Positions 51,977 to 60,671 of a stretch of 64,000 bases of DNA are shown in pieces. Every line of letters begins with the position of its first letter. The first letter of the stretch is position 1. The notes beneath the pieces were generated by a model. The model did no database searches and had not been told where the DNA came from. It saw only the letters and a program-made list of their open reading frames with translations. The position numbers were made by a program, and so were the translations under genes. This DNA comes from Piscinibacter sp. HJYY11 (lineage in GTDB: Bacteria; Pseudomonadota; Gammaproteobacteria; Burkholderiales; Burkholderiaceae_C): assembly GCF_016735515.1 (NCBI RefSeq), contig NZ_JAERQZ010000001.1, forward strand, positions 2,468,746-2,532,745, read 5' to 3'.

Positions 51977-53062
51977 TTAGCGGGCGAGTGTCGCGCGGCG
52001 CTCCGCCTGCGGCAAGGCGGCCAGCCGCCTGACCTCGGCGTAGAAGCGCTCGAAGTCACGGCCCTCGCGTTCGTAGAGCCGCTCGAACTGCGGCACGAGT
52101 TCGTTGTAGGCGGCCATCACGCCGAGCGAGGCGTTGTTGGCGGTGGCGAACCAGTTGTCGTAGCCCGTCCAGCCCTGCCAGGGCCCGGCCCTGAGCGCCG
52201 CGTGCTCGGCGCGCAGCCTTGCGAAGCGCTCGGCCTTGGCGGCGCGCTTGGCGTCCAGGCTCAGGGTGTCGTCCCTGTAGATCGCCTCCAGGTCGGCGCG
52301 CGCCTGCATCGCCAGCCGCCGGAAGTCGATGCGGCGCTGGTCGGCGCGCGCCAGCTCCTCGCGCGCCGTGGGCGAGGCGTGCTGCTGCATCCAGCGCTCG
52401 CCGCCGAGGCGCTCGACGGCGGTGGCGAAGGACTCGTTGAACATCGTGTCGCCCTTGGCGTAGACCACCTGGTGCGCCAGCTCGTGGAAGATGAGCCGCG
52501 CCAGGTCGCCTTCCTGCCAGCGCAGGAAGGTGTTGAGCAGCGGGTCGCTGAAGTAGTCGCCCGGCACCTTGCCGAGCGTGGAGTAGGCGGGGATGGCCTG
52601 CACCACCGCCTCGAAGCCCTGGCTGCGCAACTCGGCGGCCAACGAATCGGCATCGGCCTTGTCGTAGTAGCCGCGGTAGCCCACGCAGCCGACGACCGGG
52701 AAGCACCAGGTCTTCAGCGTGAGGCTCAGCTCGGGCGCGGCCACCACGTTGTAGACCGCGGCGTTGCGGCCGAGGTCGGCGTAGCGGCGGTAGCTGGCGT
52801 TGTCGGGCAGCTTGAGTTCGCTGACGGCGAAGTCGCGCATGCGCTGGCTGAGCGCGAGTCGCTCCTTCAGCGGCGCGGCGGTCTTCTCGTCGGCCAGCCA
52901 CTCGGGCACCGGCCTGGCCTTGTTCAGCAGCGAGAAGTGGCCGCCGGCGGCTTGCGCGTAGTAGCCCAGGGTGCTGCAACCTGCGGTCAGGCACACCGTG
53001 CCCGCGGCCAGGGCCGCGATCCCGATGACACTCGCCACCCCCATCAGCAGCCGGCGCTTCAA
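51977..53062 (-). CDS. Putative zinc aminopeptidase, lipoprotein
   Basis: This 361-residue protein of the bacterial aminopeptidase family related to DUF2265 has a metal site IFHELAHQVVYAKGDTMFNESFATAVE: the HExxH pair with a downstream Glu. The N-terminus KRRLLMGVASVIGIAALAAGTVCLTAGC is a lipoprotein signal in two parts, with the lipobox Cys near residue 28. The TTG at 53062 overlaps the preceding stop by 4 nt and adds the basic KRR region; an ATG at 53044 is the alternative start. It follows the molybdopterin oxidoreductase gene. Confidence 0.85.
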   Translation of the reverse strand: MKRRLLMGVASVIGIAALAAGTVCLTAGCSTLGYYAQAAGGHFSLLNKARPVPEWLADEKTAAPLKERLALSQRMRDFAVSELKLPDNASYRRYADLGRNAAVYNVVAAPELSLTLKTWCFPVVGCVGYRGYYDKADADSLAAELRSQGFEAVVQAIPAYSTLGKVPGDYFSDPLLNTFLRWQEGDLARLIFHELAHQVVYAKGDTMFNESFATAVERLGGERWMQQHASPTAREELARADQRRIDFRRLAMQARADLEAIYRDDTLSLDAKRAAKAERFARLRAEHAALRAGPWQGWTGYDNWFATANNASLGVMAAYNELVPQFERLYEREGRDFERFYAEVRRLAALPQAERRATLAR

Positions 53063-55110
53063 ACCGCCCGCACGTCGACCAGGCAGTCGTAGAACGCCGG
53101 CGCGCGGCCGAGGTCGGTGAGCTGCTGGTGCGTGACTTCGTTGACGTTGGTGCCGCTCGGGCCGAGCTTGCGCCACCAGATGCCCAGGCCGTTGACGACA
53201 CCGGGCCGGGCGCGCGCGCTCACCTGCACGCGGCAGCGGTACTCGCCACGCTGGTTGAAGACGCGCACCATCTCGCCGCCCTGCAGGCCGCGCGCGGCGG
53301 CATCGTCGGCGTGCATCTCGAGCAGCGGCTCGGCCTCGATGTCACGCAGGCTCTTCACGTTGACGAAGGTGGAGTTGAGGAAGTTGCGCGCCGGGGGCGA
53401 GATCATCGCGAGCGGGTAGTCACGCGCCAGTTGCGGCGACGACTGCACCGATTCGTAATTGGGCACGTGGTCGGGCACGCCCAAGCCGGGCGCGTCGACC
53501 ATGCACTTGCCGGTGGGCGTGGGAAAGCCGCCGTTGGCGAACGGCGCCTCGGCGATCGGCAGCTTGACCCAGCCCACCTCGCGCAGGGTGTCGAAGTCGA
53601 CGCCCTTCAACGCGTTCCGCGCCATCGACTCGTCGCTCTCGCGGAAGCAGGGCTCGGTGAAGCCCATGCGCTCGGCGAGCTCGCGGAAGACCTGCGTGTT
53701 GGGTTTCGCTTCACCGAGCGGCGCAATCGCCGGCTCGTTGAACATCGCGTAGGTGTGGCCGTAGCTCGTGTGCACGTCGAGGTGCTCCAGCTGCGTGGTC
53801 GCCGGCAGCACATAGTCTGCGTAGTCCGCGGTGTCGGTCATGAAGTGTTCGAGCACCACGGTGAAGAGGTCGTCGCGCGCAAAGCCCTTCACCACCTTCG
53901 GCGACTCGGGCGCCACCGCCACGGGGTTGCTGTTGTAGACGACGAGCGCTTCGATCTTCGGGCCGAAGCTCGGCGAGTTCTCTTCCAGCAGCGCATTGCC
54001 GATGGTGCTCATGTTGATGGTGCGGGGCGGCTTCGCGGGCATCAGCTCGGGGTGCTGCAGGTGCGCGCTGTTGCGCGGGAACCAGCCCGAGGCCGAGAGC
54101 AGCAAGCCGCCCGCCGGGTGGCGCCAGGCGCCGACCAGGCAGGGCAGGATCGCGATGAGTCGCGCCGCGTTGCCGCCCCCACGCACACGCTGCATGCCGT
54201 AGTTGAGGCGGATGGCCGCGGGCTTGGTCGTTGCGTAGTCGCGTGCGAGCTGGCGCACTTCTTCGGCCGTGATGCCGCACACCTCGGCGGCACGCTCGGG
54301 CGGCCATTGCAGCGCTCGATCGCGCAAGCGCGGCCAGCCTTCGGTGTGGCGGTCGATGTAGTCCTGGTCGAGCCAGTCGTGAACGATCAGCTCGTGCATC
54401 AGCCCGAGTGCCAGCGCGCCGTCGGTGCCGGGCAAGAGCGCGATGTGCTGGTGGCACTTGTCCGCCGTCTCGGTCTTGCGAGGGTCGATGCAGATGAGCT
54501 TGGCGCCCTCGCGCTTGGCCTTCTGCGCGAAGGTCCAGAAGTGCAGGTTGCTCGCGATCGAGTTGCTGCCCCAGATCAGGATGAGCTTGCTGTCGGCGTA
54601 GTGCTCCAGGTGCATGCCGACCTTGCCGCCGTAAGTGGCAGCGAGCGCGTCGCCGCCGGCCGAGGCACAGATGGTGCGGTCGAGCAGCGAGGCGCCGAGC
54701 TTGTGAAAGAAGCGCCGGTCCATGCTCTCGCCTTGCAGCAGGCCCATGGTGCCGGCGTAGCTGTACGGAACGATGGCCTCAGGGTCGCGTGCGGCGATGG
54801 CCTTCAGGCGCGAGGCGATGTCAGCCAGCGCTTCCTCCCAGGTCACGCGCACGAATCGGCCGCTGCCTTTCGGGCCGGTGCGCTTCAGCGGGTGCAGCAC
54901 CCGCTCGGGGTGGTAGGTGCGCTCGGGGTAGCGCGAAACCTTGGTGCACAGCGCGCCGTGCGTCGGCGGGTGGTCGGGATCGCCCTGCACCTTGATCGCC
55001 TTGCCGTCTTCCACCGTCACGCGGATCGCGCAGGTGTCGGGGCAATCGTGCGGACAGGCGGCGTGGATTGTGCGAATGGCGGTTCGGTCGAACGCGGTGG
55101 TGCTGCTCAT
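53059..55110 (-). CDS. Molybdopterin-dependent oxidoreductase
   Basis: This 683-residue Mo-bisPGD enzyme of the DMSO-reductase superfamily has an N-terminal 4Fe-4S site: Cys19, Cys23, Cys27 and Cys55 (CPHDCPDTC, then GALC). Next come the pterin-binding region with WGSNSIASNLHFW and LICIDPRKTETADKC, and the C-terminal molybdopterin-dinucleotide domain with HADDAAARGLQGGEMVRVFNQ. No Tat signal is present, so it is probably cytoplasmic. A substrate is not predictable. It is divergent from the LivJ-type receptor gene and first in an operon with the aminopeptidase. Confidence 0.92.
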   Translation of the reverse strand: MSSTTAFDRTAIRTIHAACPHDCPDTCAIRVTVEDGKAIKVQGDPDHPPTHGALCTKVSRYPERTYHPERVLHPLKRTGPKGSGRFVRVTWEEALADIASRLKAIAARDPEAIVPYSYAGTMGLLQGESMDRRFFHKLGASLLDRTICASAGGDALAATYGGKVGMHLEHYADSKLILIWGSNSIASNLHFWTFAQKAKREGAKLICIDPRKTETADKCHQHIALLPGTDGALALGLMHELIVHDWLDQDYIDRHTEGWPRLRDRALQWPPERAAEVCGITAEEVRQLARDYATTKPAAIRLNYGMQRVRGGGNAARLIAILPCLVGAWRHPAGGLLLSASGWFPRNSAHLQHPELMPAKPPRTINMSTIGNALLEENSPSFGPKIEALVVYNSNPVAVAPESPKVVKGFARDDLFTVVLEHFMTDTADYADYVLPATTQLEHLDVHTSYGHTYAMFNEPAIAPLGEAKPNTQVFRELAERMGFTEPCFRESDESMARNALKGVDFDTLREVGWVKLPIAEAPFANGGFPTPTGKCMVDAPGLGVPDHVPNYESVQSSPQLARDYPLAMISPPARNFLNSTFVNVKSLRDIEAEPLLEMHADDAAARGLQGGEMVRVFNQRGEYRCRVQVSARARPGVVNGLGIWWRKLGPSGTNVNEVTHQQLTDLGRAPAFYDCLVDVRAV

Positions 55111-55238
55111 GCGAGGAACTATTGCACAAGGGTGTCCGCAGCGCGTCGTGCGGGGCTGGGCCGGCGAATACCTAGGGTTTACACTGAATTCGCCTGGCGC
55201 GATCCGCTGGGTTTCGCTTTTTCCGGACTCACAATTCC

Positions 55239-56372
55239 ATGAAACGCCGACACCTGCTCCAGCACCTGGCCGCCACGAGCGCCGCCCTCGCCCTGCCCTC
55301 CACCTTTGCCCAGTCCGAGCGCCGCATCGTGCTCGGCCAGTCGGCTGCCTTCAGCGGCCCGGCCGCCTACCTCGGCACGCAGCTGAACCGTGGCGCCAAG
55401 GTCTATTTCGACGCGCTCAACGCCGCCGGCGGCGTGAACGGCCACACCGTGGAGCTGCGCACGCTGGACGACGGCTACGAGCCCGAGCGCTGCAAGGCCA
55501 ACACCGAACGCTTCATCGAAAAGGACAACGTCTTCGCGCTGTTCGGCTACGTGGGCACGCCCACCTGCCTGGCCGCGATGCCGGTGGTGCAGGAGAACCG
55601 CACGATCTTCTTCGGCCCCTTCACCGGCGCCGAATCGTTGCGCGAGCCCTTCAGCCGCAACGTCTTCCACGTGCGCGCCTCCTACTTCGACGAGACCGCG
55701 TTGATCGTCAAGCAGCTCACCTCGCTGGGCCTGACCCGGATCGCGGTCTTCTACCAGGACGACGCCTATGGCAAGGCCGGTCTCGACGGCGTGAACCGAG
55801 CCCTCAAAGGGCTGAACCTCACCCCCGTGGCGACCGGCACCGTGCAGCGCAACACCGTCGAGGTGGCGGCAGCGGTCAAGACCATCGCTGCGGCCAAGCC
55901 CGAGGCCGTGGTCCAGATCACCGCCTACAAGTCGGCTGCGGCCTTCATCCGCGAAGCGCGCAAGGCCGGCTACGGCGGCACCTTCTACAACGTGTCCTTC
56001 GTGGGCACCCAGGCCCTGGCCGACGAGCTGGGCCGCGACGCCCGCGGCATCATGATCAGCCAGGTGATGCCCTCGCCCTTCAGCACGACCGCCCCGCTCT
56101 CGCGCGAGTACCTCGACGCCGTGGCCAAGGCCGGCGGCGATGCCAACGCCAACTACTCCAGCATGGAGGGCTACGTGGCCGCCAAGGTGTTCGCCGAAGG
56201 CCTCAAGCGTGCCGGCCGCAACCCCACGCGCGAGTCGTTCATCACCGCGATGGAGTCGGTCCAGAACCTCAACCTGGGCGGCTTCAACGTGAGCTTCGGC
56301 GCACGCGACCACGTCGCCTCGCATTTCGTCGAGCTCTCCATGCTGACGGAGGACGGCAAGGTCCGCCGTTAA
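55239..56372 (+). CDS. ABC transporter substrate-binding protein, LivJ/branched-chain type
   Basis: This 377-residue receptor has a leader KRRHLLQHLAATSAALAL ending TFAQ (about 25). The type-1 periplasmic fold shows IVLGQSAAFSGPAAYLG, then NRGAKVYFDALNAAGGVNG, DDGYEPERCKANTERFI and AVFYQDDAYGKAGLDGVN. No Liv permease or ATPase genes are nearby. Downstream hydrolases for N-acyl amino acids or amides suggest an amino-acid-like ligand. Confidence 0.9.
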   Translation: MKRRHLLQHLAATSAALALPSTFAQSERRIVLGQSAAFSGPAAYLGTQLNRGAKVYFDALNAAGGVNGHTVELRTLDDGYEPERCKANTERFIEKDNVFALFGYVGTPTCLAAMPVVQENRTIFFGPFTGAESLREPFSRNVFHVRASYFDETALIVKQLTSLGLTRIAVFYQDDAYGKAGLDGVNRALKGLNLTPVATGTVQRNTVEVAAAVKTIAAAKPEAVVQITAYKSAAAFIREARKAGYGGTFYNVSFVGTQALADELGRDARGIMISQVMPSPFSTTAPLSREYLDAVAKAGGDANANYSSMEGYVAAKVFAEGLKRAGRNPTRESFITAMESVQNLNLGGFNVSFGARDHVASHFVELSMLTEDGKVRR

Positions 56373-56433
56373 GCCCACGCGGGCTCCTCAAGATGGACGG
56401 GTCAGTACACTGATCCGCTTCCAGGAGCCCGGC

Positions 56434-57639
56434 ATGCAGCTGATCGAATCCATCCTCGCCGACGCCGCCGCGGTCACCGCCCTGCGGCGCGACCTCCACG
56501 CCCACCCGGAGCTGTGCTTCGAAGAGAAGCGCACCTCCGATGTGATCGCCAAGGCGCTCACCGACTGGGGCATTCCCATCCACCGTGGCCTGGGCACGAC
56601 CGGCGTCGTCGGCATCGTCAAGGGAACGCGTGGCAACAGTGCAAGAGCCGTCGGCCTGCGCGCCGACATCGACGCGCTGCCCATCACCGAGCACAACACC
56701 TTCCCGCATGCGAGCCAGCACCCCGGCCGCATGCATGCCTGCGGCCACGACGGCCACACCGCGATGCTGCTGGCGGCGGCCAAGCATTTCTCGAACGAGA
56801 AGAACCGCGACTTCGACGGCACCGTCTACCTGATCTTCCAGCCCGCCGAGGAAGGCGGTGGTGGTGCGCGCGAGATGATCAAGGAAGGGATCTTCGATCT
56901 CTTCCCGATGGAGGCCATCTTCGGCGCGCACAACTGGCCCGGCATGCCGGTCGGCCACTTCGCGGTGAAGAACGGGCCCTGCTTCGCGTCCAGCAACGAG
57001 TTCAAGATCGTCATCCGCGGCAAGGGCTCGCATGCGGCCATGCCGCACCTCGGCGTCGACCCGGTGCCGGTGGCCTGCCAGATCGTGCAGGCCTTCCAGA
57101 CCATCGTCTCGCGCAACAAGCGGCCCATCGACCCGGGCGTGATCTCGGTGACCATGATCCACACCGGCGAAGCGACCAACGTGGTGCCCGACTCCTGCGT
57201 GATGGAAGGCACGGTGCGCACCTTCACGCTGGAGCTGCTCGACCTCTTCGAGCAGCGCATGCGCGAGGTGGCCGAGCACACCTGCGCGGCCTTCGGCGCC
57301 GAGTGCGAATTCGAGTTCGTGCGCAACTACCCGCCCACCATCAACCACCCGGCCGAGACGGCCTTCGTGCGCGAGGTGATGGCCGAGGTGGTGGGGCCGG
57401 AGGGTGTGGAGGAGTTCGAGCCCACCATGGGCGCCGAAGACTTCAGCTACTTCCTGCAGGAAAAGCCCGGCTGCTACTTCCTCATCGGCAACGGCGACGG
57501 CAGCCACCGCATCGGCGGCCACGGCCTCGGGCCCTGCATGCTGCACAACCCGAGCTACGACTTCAACGACGACCTGATCCCGCTCGGCGCCACGCTGTGG
57601 GTGCGGCTCGCGAACAAGTGGCTGGCCACGCCGCGTTGA
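56434..57639 (+). CDS. M20-family amidohydrolase (hippurate hydrolase-like)
   Basis: This 401-residue metal-dependent amidase/aminoacylase has the metal-binding residues Cys103 and His105 in MHACGHDGHTAM. Glu139/Glu140 lie in FQPAEEGGGGAREM, His166 in GAHNWPGMPVG and a late His in GPCMLHNPSYDFND. The dimerisation domain spans about 185-300. Relatives release amino acids from N-acyl or benzoyl conjugates. It starts 61 nt after the LivJ-type receptor gene and 9 nt before the DUF2817 gene. Confidence 0.92.
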   Translation: MQLIESILADAAAVTALRRDLHAHPELCFEEKRTSDVIAKALTDWGIPIHRGLGTTGVVGIVKGTRGNSARAVGLRADIDALPITEHNTFPHASQHPGRMHACGHDGHTAMLLAAAKHFSNEKNRDFDGTVYLIFQPAEEGGGGAREMIKEGIFDLFPMEAIFGAHNWPGMPVGHFAVKNGPCFASSNEFKIVIRGKGSHAAMPHLGVDPVPVACQIVQAFQTIVSRNKRPIDPGVISVTMIHTGEATNVVPDSCVMEGTVRTFTLELLDLFEQRMREVAEHTCAAFGAECEFEFVRNYPPTINHPAETAFVREVMAEVVGPEGVEEFEPTMGAEDFSYFLQEKPGCYFLIGNGDGSHRIGGHGLGPCMLHNPSYDFNDDLIPLGATLWVRLANKWLATPR

Positions 57640-57648
57640 TCCCCTTGC

Positions 57649-58746
57649 ATGGCTGACGAGGTCACGGCCTGCTTCGCGCAGACCTACGCGGCCGCGCGCG
57701 AGAAGTTTCTCGACGCCGCCGAGTCGGCCCACCTGGACGTGCACAGCGAGGTGCACACGCTGCGGGGCCGCGATGGCGAGACGCTCGCACTCGACGTGGT
57801 GCGCGATGGCCCAGCCGATGCGAAACGCGTGCTGCTCGTCAGCAGCGGCTGCCACGGTGTCGAAGGCTTCTGCGGCTCGGGCATCCAGGTCGCGATGCTG
57901 CACGACGTGGCCTGGCAGGACGCGGCACACGAGGCCGGCGTGGCCGTGGTCTACCTCCACGCGCTGAACCCCTACGGCTTCTCATGGTGGCGCCGTGTCA
58001 CGCACGAGAACGTCGACCTGAACCGCAACTTCCAGGACTTCACGCAGCCGCTGCCGCGCAACACCGCCTACGACGAGATCGCGCACCTGCTGGTGCCGCC
58101 CACCTGGCCGGCACGCTGGCGCGACAACGCGGGCCTGCTCGGCTTCCTGCTGAGGCGTGGCGTGCGGGCCTTGCAGGCGGCGGTGTCGGCGGGCCAGTAC
58201 GAGCATGCCGACGGCCTCTTCTACGGCGGCCGCGAGCCGACGTGGAGCCACATGGCGCTGCGCCGCGTGCTGCGCGAGCATGGCCGCGCGTGCGAGAAGC
58301 TCGGCTGGATCGACCTGCACACCGGCCTCGGCAAGAGCGGCGTCGGCGAGCGCATCTTCGCCGGGCCGAACGATGCCGCCATGCTGACCCGCGCCCGTGA
58401 CTGGTGGGGCGAGCGCATCACGTCCATCTACGACGGCAGCTCCACCTCGGCGCCGATCACCGGCATGATCTGGAGCGCTGCGCTGGAGGAGTGCCCTCAA
58501 GCCGAGTACACCGGCATCGCGCTCGAATACGGCACGCAGCCGCTGCTCAGGACGCTGCAGGCGCTGCGCGCCGAGCAATGGCTGCAGAACCACCCCGAGC
58601 AGCGCGCCACCCACGGGGCCCGCATCAAGCAGCAGATGCGCGATGCCTTCTACACCGACACCGACGACTGGAAGCACCAGGTGGTGATGCAGGCGATGGA
58701 AGCGGCGGGGCAGGCGCTCGCCGGGCTGGCGCCTGTCCGGAACTGA
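57649..58746 (+). CDS. DUF2817/M14-like metallopeptidase family protein
   Basis: This 365-residue protein has carboxypeptidase-like metal motifs: His69 and Glu72 in SGCHGVEGFCGSG, NVDLNRNFQDF (substrate Asn-Arg), and a distal His in WIDLHTGLGKSG. ALEYGTQPLL has the Glu in the position of the catalytic base. Such proteins are uncharacterised members of the M14 clan. Coupling to the M20 amidase suggests sequential peptide or amide trimming. Confidence 0.82.
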   Translation: MADEVTACFAQTYAAAREKFLDAAESAHLDVHSEVHTLRGRDGETLALDVVRDGPADAKRVLLVSSGCHGVEGFCGSGIQVAMLHDVAWQDAAHEAGVAVVYLHALNPYGFSWWRRVTHENVDLNRNFQDFTQPLPRNTAYDEIAHLLVPPTWPARWRDNAGLLGFLLRRGVRALQAAVSAGQYEHADGLFYGGREPTWSHMALRRVLREHGRACEKLGWIDLHTGLGKSGVGERIFAGPNDAAMLTRARDWWGERITSIYDGSSTSAPITGMIWSAALEECPQAEYTGIALEYGTQPLLRTLQALRAEQWLQNHPEQRATHGARIKQQMRDAFYTDTDDWKHQVVMQAMEAAGQALAGLAPVRN

Positions 58747-58827
58747 TCGTTTCTCGTCGGGGCATGCGGCGACAGAACTGACGCCCCGCCCTACGCTTGC
58801 GGCATCATTCCTCGACCGGAGAAACCG

Positions 58828-59136
58828 ATGCTCGACCTGCGACCCGTCTGCGAACACTGCGCGAAGGCCCTGCCCCCGGCGGCCACCGACGCGATGATCT
58901 GCAGCTTCGAATGCACCTTCTGCCGCGACTGCGCGACCGGGCTGCTGAGTGGCATCTGCCCCAACTGCGGCGGCAACTTCAGCCCGCGGCCGCTGCGCCC
59001 GGCGCAAGACCGCAAGGGCGGCAACTTCCTCGGTGCGTACCCCGCAACGACGCAGCGCAAGCACCGCCCGGTGGACCTTGCCGCGCACGCGCAACTGGTC
59101 GCCCAGCTCGAGGGCATCGCCCCGGAGGCCCGCTGA
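58828..59136 (+). CDS. DUF1272 Cys-rich zinc-ribbon-like protein
   Basis: This 102-residue protein has DUF1272 features: LRPVCEHCAKALPP, then CSFECTFCRDCA and CPNCGG, eight Cys that likely bind two zinc ions. A Pro/Arg-rich tail (about 53-102) follows. Function unknown. It is directly followed (1 nt) by the isochorismatase-like gene. Confidence 0.85.
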   Translation: MLDLRPVCEHCAKALPPAATDAMICSFECTFCRDCATGLLSGICPNCGGNFSPRPLRPAQDRKGGNFLGAYPATTQRKHRPVDLAAHAQLVAQLEGIAPEAR

Positions 59137-59137
59137 G

Positions 59138-59683
59138 ATGAACACCGCCCTCCTCGTGATCGACGTACAGGAATCCTTCCGCCACCGCCCCTACTGGCAG
59201 GACGAGCACCTCGACACCTTCCTCGCGCGCAGCAACGCGCTGATCGACGGCTGCATCGCGCGGGGCGTGCCCATCGTGCGCATCCTGCACGTTGACGGCG
59301 ATGCCTCGTTCTCGCTCGCCTCGGGCCATGTGCGGCCCCTCGACGGCCTGGCGCGCTACGAGGCGGCCGCCGAGTTCCACAAGCAGCGGCACAGCGCGCT
59401 CGTGGGCACCGGCCTGCCGGTGTGGCTGAAGCAGCAGCGCATCCATCGCCTGATCGTGAGCGGCATCCGCACCGAGCAATGCTGCGAGACGACCACGCGC
59501 CATGCCAACGACGAGGGCTACGAAGTCGACTTCGTGCCCGAGGCCACGCTGACCTTCGACCTCGCCTACCCCGACGGGTCGACCTTCAGGAGCGCCGACG
59601 TCGTGGCGCGCACGGCCGCCGTGCTGACCGGCCGCTTCGCGACCATCTGCACGGTCGAGCAGGCGCTGGCGCGTGCGGCGTGA
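59138..59683 (+). CDS. Isochorismatase-family (cysteine) hydrolase
   Basis: This 181-residue cysteine hydrolase has the catalytic triad visible as Asp9 (ALLVIDVQESF), Lys82 (FHKQRHSAL) and Cys115 (GIRTEQCCETTTRHAND). It lacks the isochorismate ArCP domain, so a nicotinamidase-like or amide/N-carbamoyl hydrolase activity is as likely. It ends 4 nt before the GlxA-like regulator, a common pairing in which the regulator controls the hydrolase. Confidence 0.88.
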   Translation: MNTALLVIDVQESFRHRPYWQDEHLDTFLARSNALIDGCIARGVPIVRILHVDGDASFSLASGHVRPLDGLARYEAAAEFHKQRHSALVGTGLPVWLKQQRIHRLIVSGIRTEQCCETTTRHANDEGYEVDFVPEATLTFDLAYPDGSTFRSADVVARTAAVLTGRFATICTVEQALARAA

Positions 59684-59687
59684 TCGC

Positions 59688-60671
59688 ATGATCGACGTCC
59701 TCATCGTCGTCCCGCCACGCAGCCTGCTGCTGGACGTGGCCGGGCCGGCGGAGGCGTTTCGCCTGGCCAACCAGCAGCTGGAGCGGCAAAGCGGGCCGGC
59801 CCGCTTTCGCCTGCGCTTCGCCGGCCCGCTGCCCGAAGCGACCACCTCGGTCGGCCTGCCGCTCGCGCAGTTGGAGCCGCTGCCGACCACGCTGAAGCAG
59901 CCGACCTGGCTGCTGCTCGTGGGCCAGAGCAGCGACACGCTGCGCACGCCCGATGCGGCGAGCCGGGCCACCATCGCCTGGCTGCAGCGCCACATGCGGC
60001 CGCAGCTCACCGCGCCCGACACACCGCATCGCCTGCTCACCGTCTGCGCCGGCACGCTGATGGCCGCCCGCGCGGGGCTGCTCGACCGGCAGCGCTGCAC
60101 CACGCACCACGACTACCTCGACATGCTGCGCACGCTCGCGCCGGCCGCCGAGGTGGTGGAGAACCGCGTGTTCGTCGTCGAGGGCCGCGTCGCGTCGAGC
60201 GCCGGCGTCACCGCCGGCATCGACCTCGCGCTGCACCTGATCGCCGACGAGTGCGGCGACCCGGTGGCCTCGGCCGTCGCGAAGACGATGGTGGTCTACC
60301 TGCGCCGCACGCCGCAGGACCCGGAGCTTTCGCCGCTGCTGGCGCACCGCCACCACCTGCACCCGGCGCTGCACCGGGCGCAGGACGCGGTGTGCGAGCG
60401 GCCCGAAGCGGAGTGGACGCTCGAGTCGCTGGCCGACGCCGCCCATGTGACGAGCCGCCACCTGCTGCGGCTCTTCGCCGAGCACGCGATGGTGTCACCG
60501 ATGGTCTATGTGGAGAAGATCCGCCTGGAGCGGGCACGCCAGGCGCTTCAGCGCGGCGCGAGCGTGACGCGCGCGGCGGAGGCGGCGGGGTTCAGTTCGG
60601 ACTTGCAGCTGCGGCGCGCCTGGGGCCGCCACTTCAGCGGCACGCCACGGTCCGCCCGCGCATCACACTAG
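59688..60671 (+). CDS. GlxA-like transcriptional regulator (DJ-1/PfpI + AraC HTH)
   Basis: This 327-residue regulator has an N-terminal DJ-1/PfpI amidotransferase-like domain (about 1-190) with LLTVCAGTLMAARAGLLD, where Cys is the usual nucleophile elbow. The C-terminal AraC helix-turn-helix (about 225-325) contains WTLESLADAAHVTSRHLLRLF and ASVTRAAEAAGFSSDLQLRRAW. The ATG at 59688 starts just after the hydrolase. Its stop TAG overlaps the stop of the convergent opgH gene by 2 nt. Confidence 0.9.
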   Translation: MIDVLIVVPPRSLLLDVAGPAEAFRLANQQLERQSGPARFRLRFAGPLPEATTSVGLPLAQLEPLPTTLKQPTWLLLVGQSSDTLRTPDAASRATIAWLQRHMRPQLTAPDTPHRLLTVCAGTLMAARAGLLDRQRCTTHHDYLDMLRTLAPAAEVVENRVFVVEGRVASSAGVTAGIDLALHLIADECGDPVASAVAKTMVVYLRRTPQDPELSPLLAHRHHLHPALHRAQDAVCERPEAEWTLESLADAAHVTSRHLLRLFAEHAMVSPMVYVEKIRLERARQALQRGASVTRAAEAAGFSSDLQLRRAWGRHFSGTPRSARASH

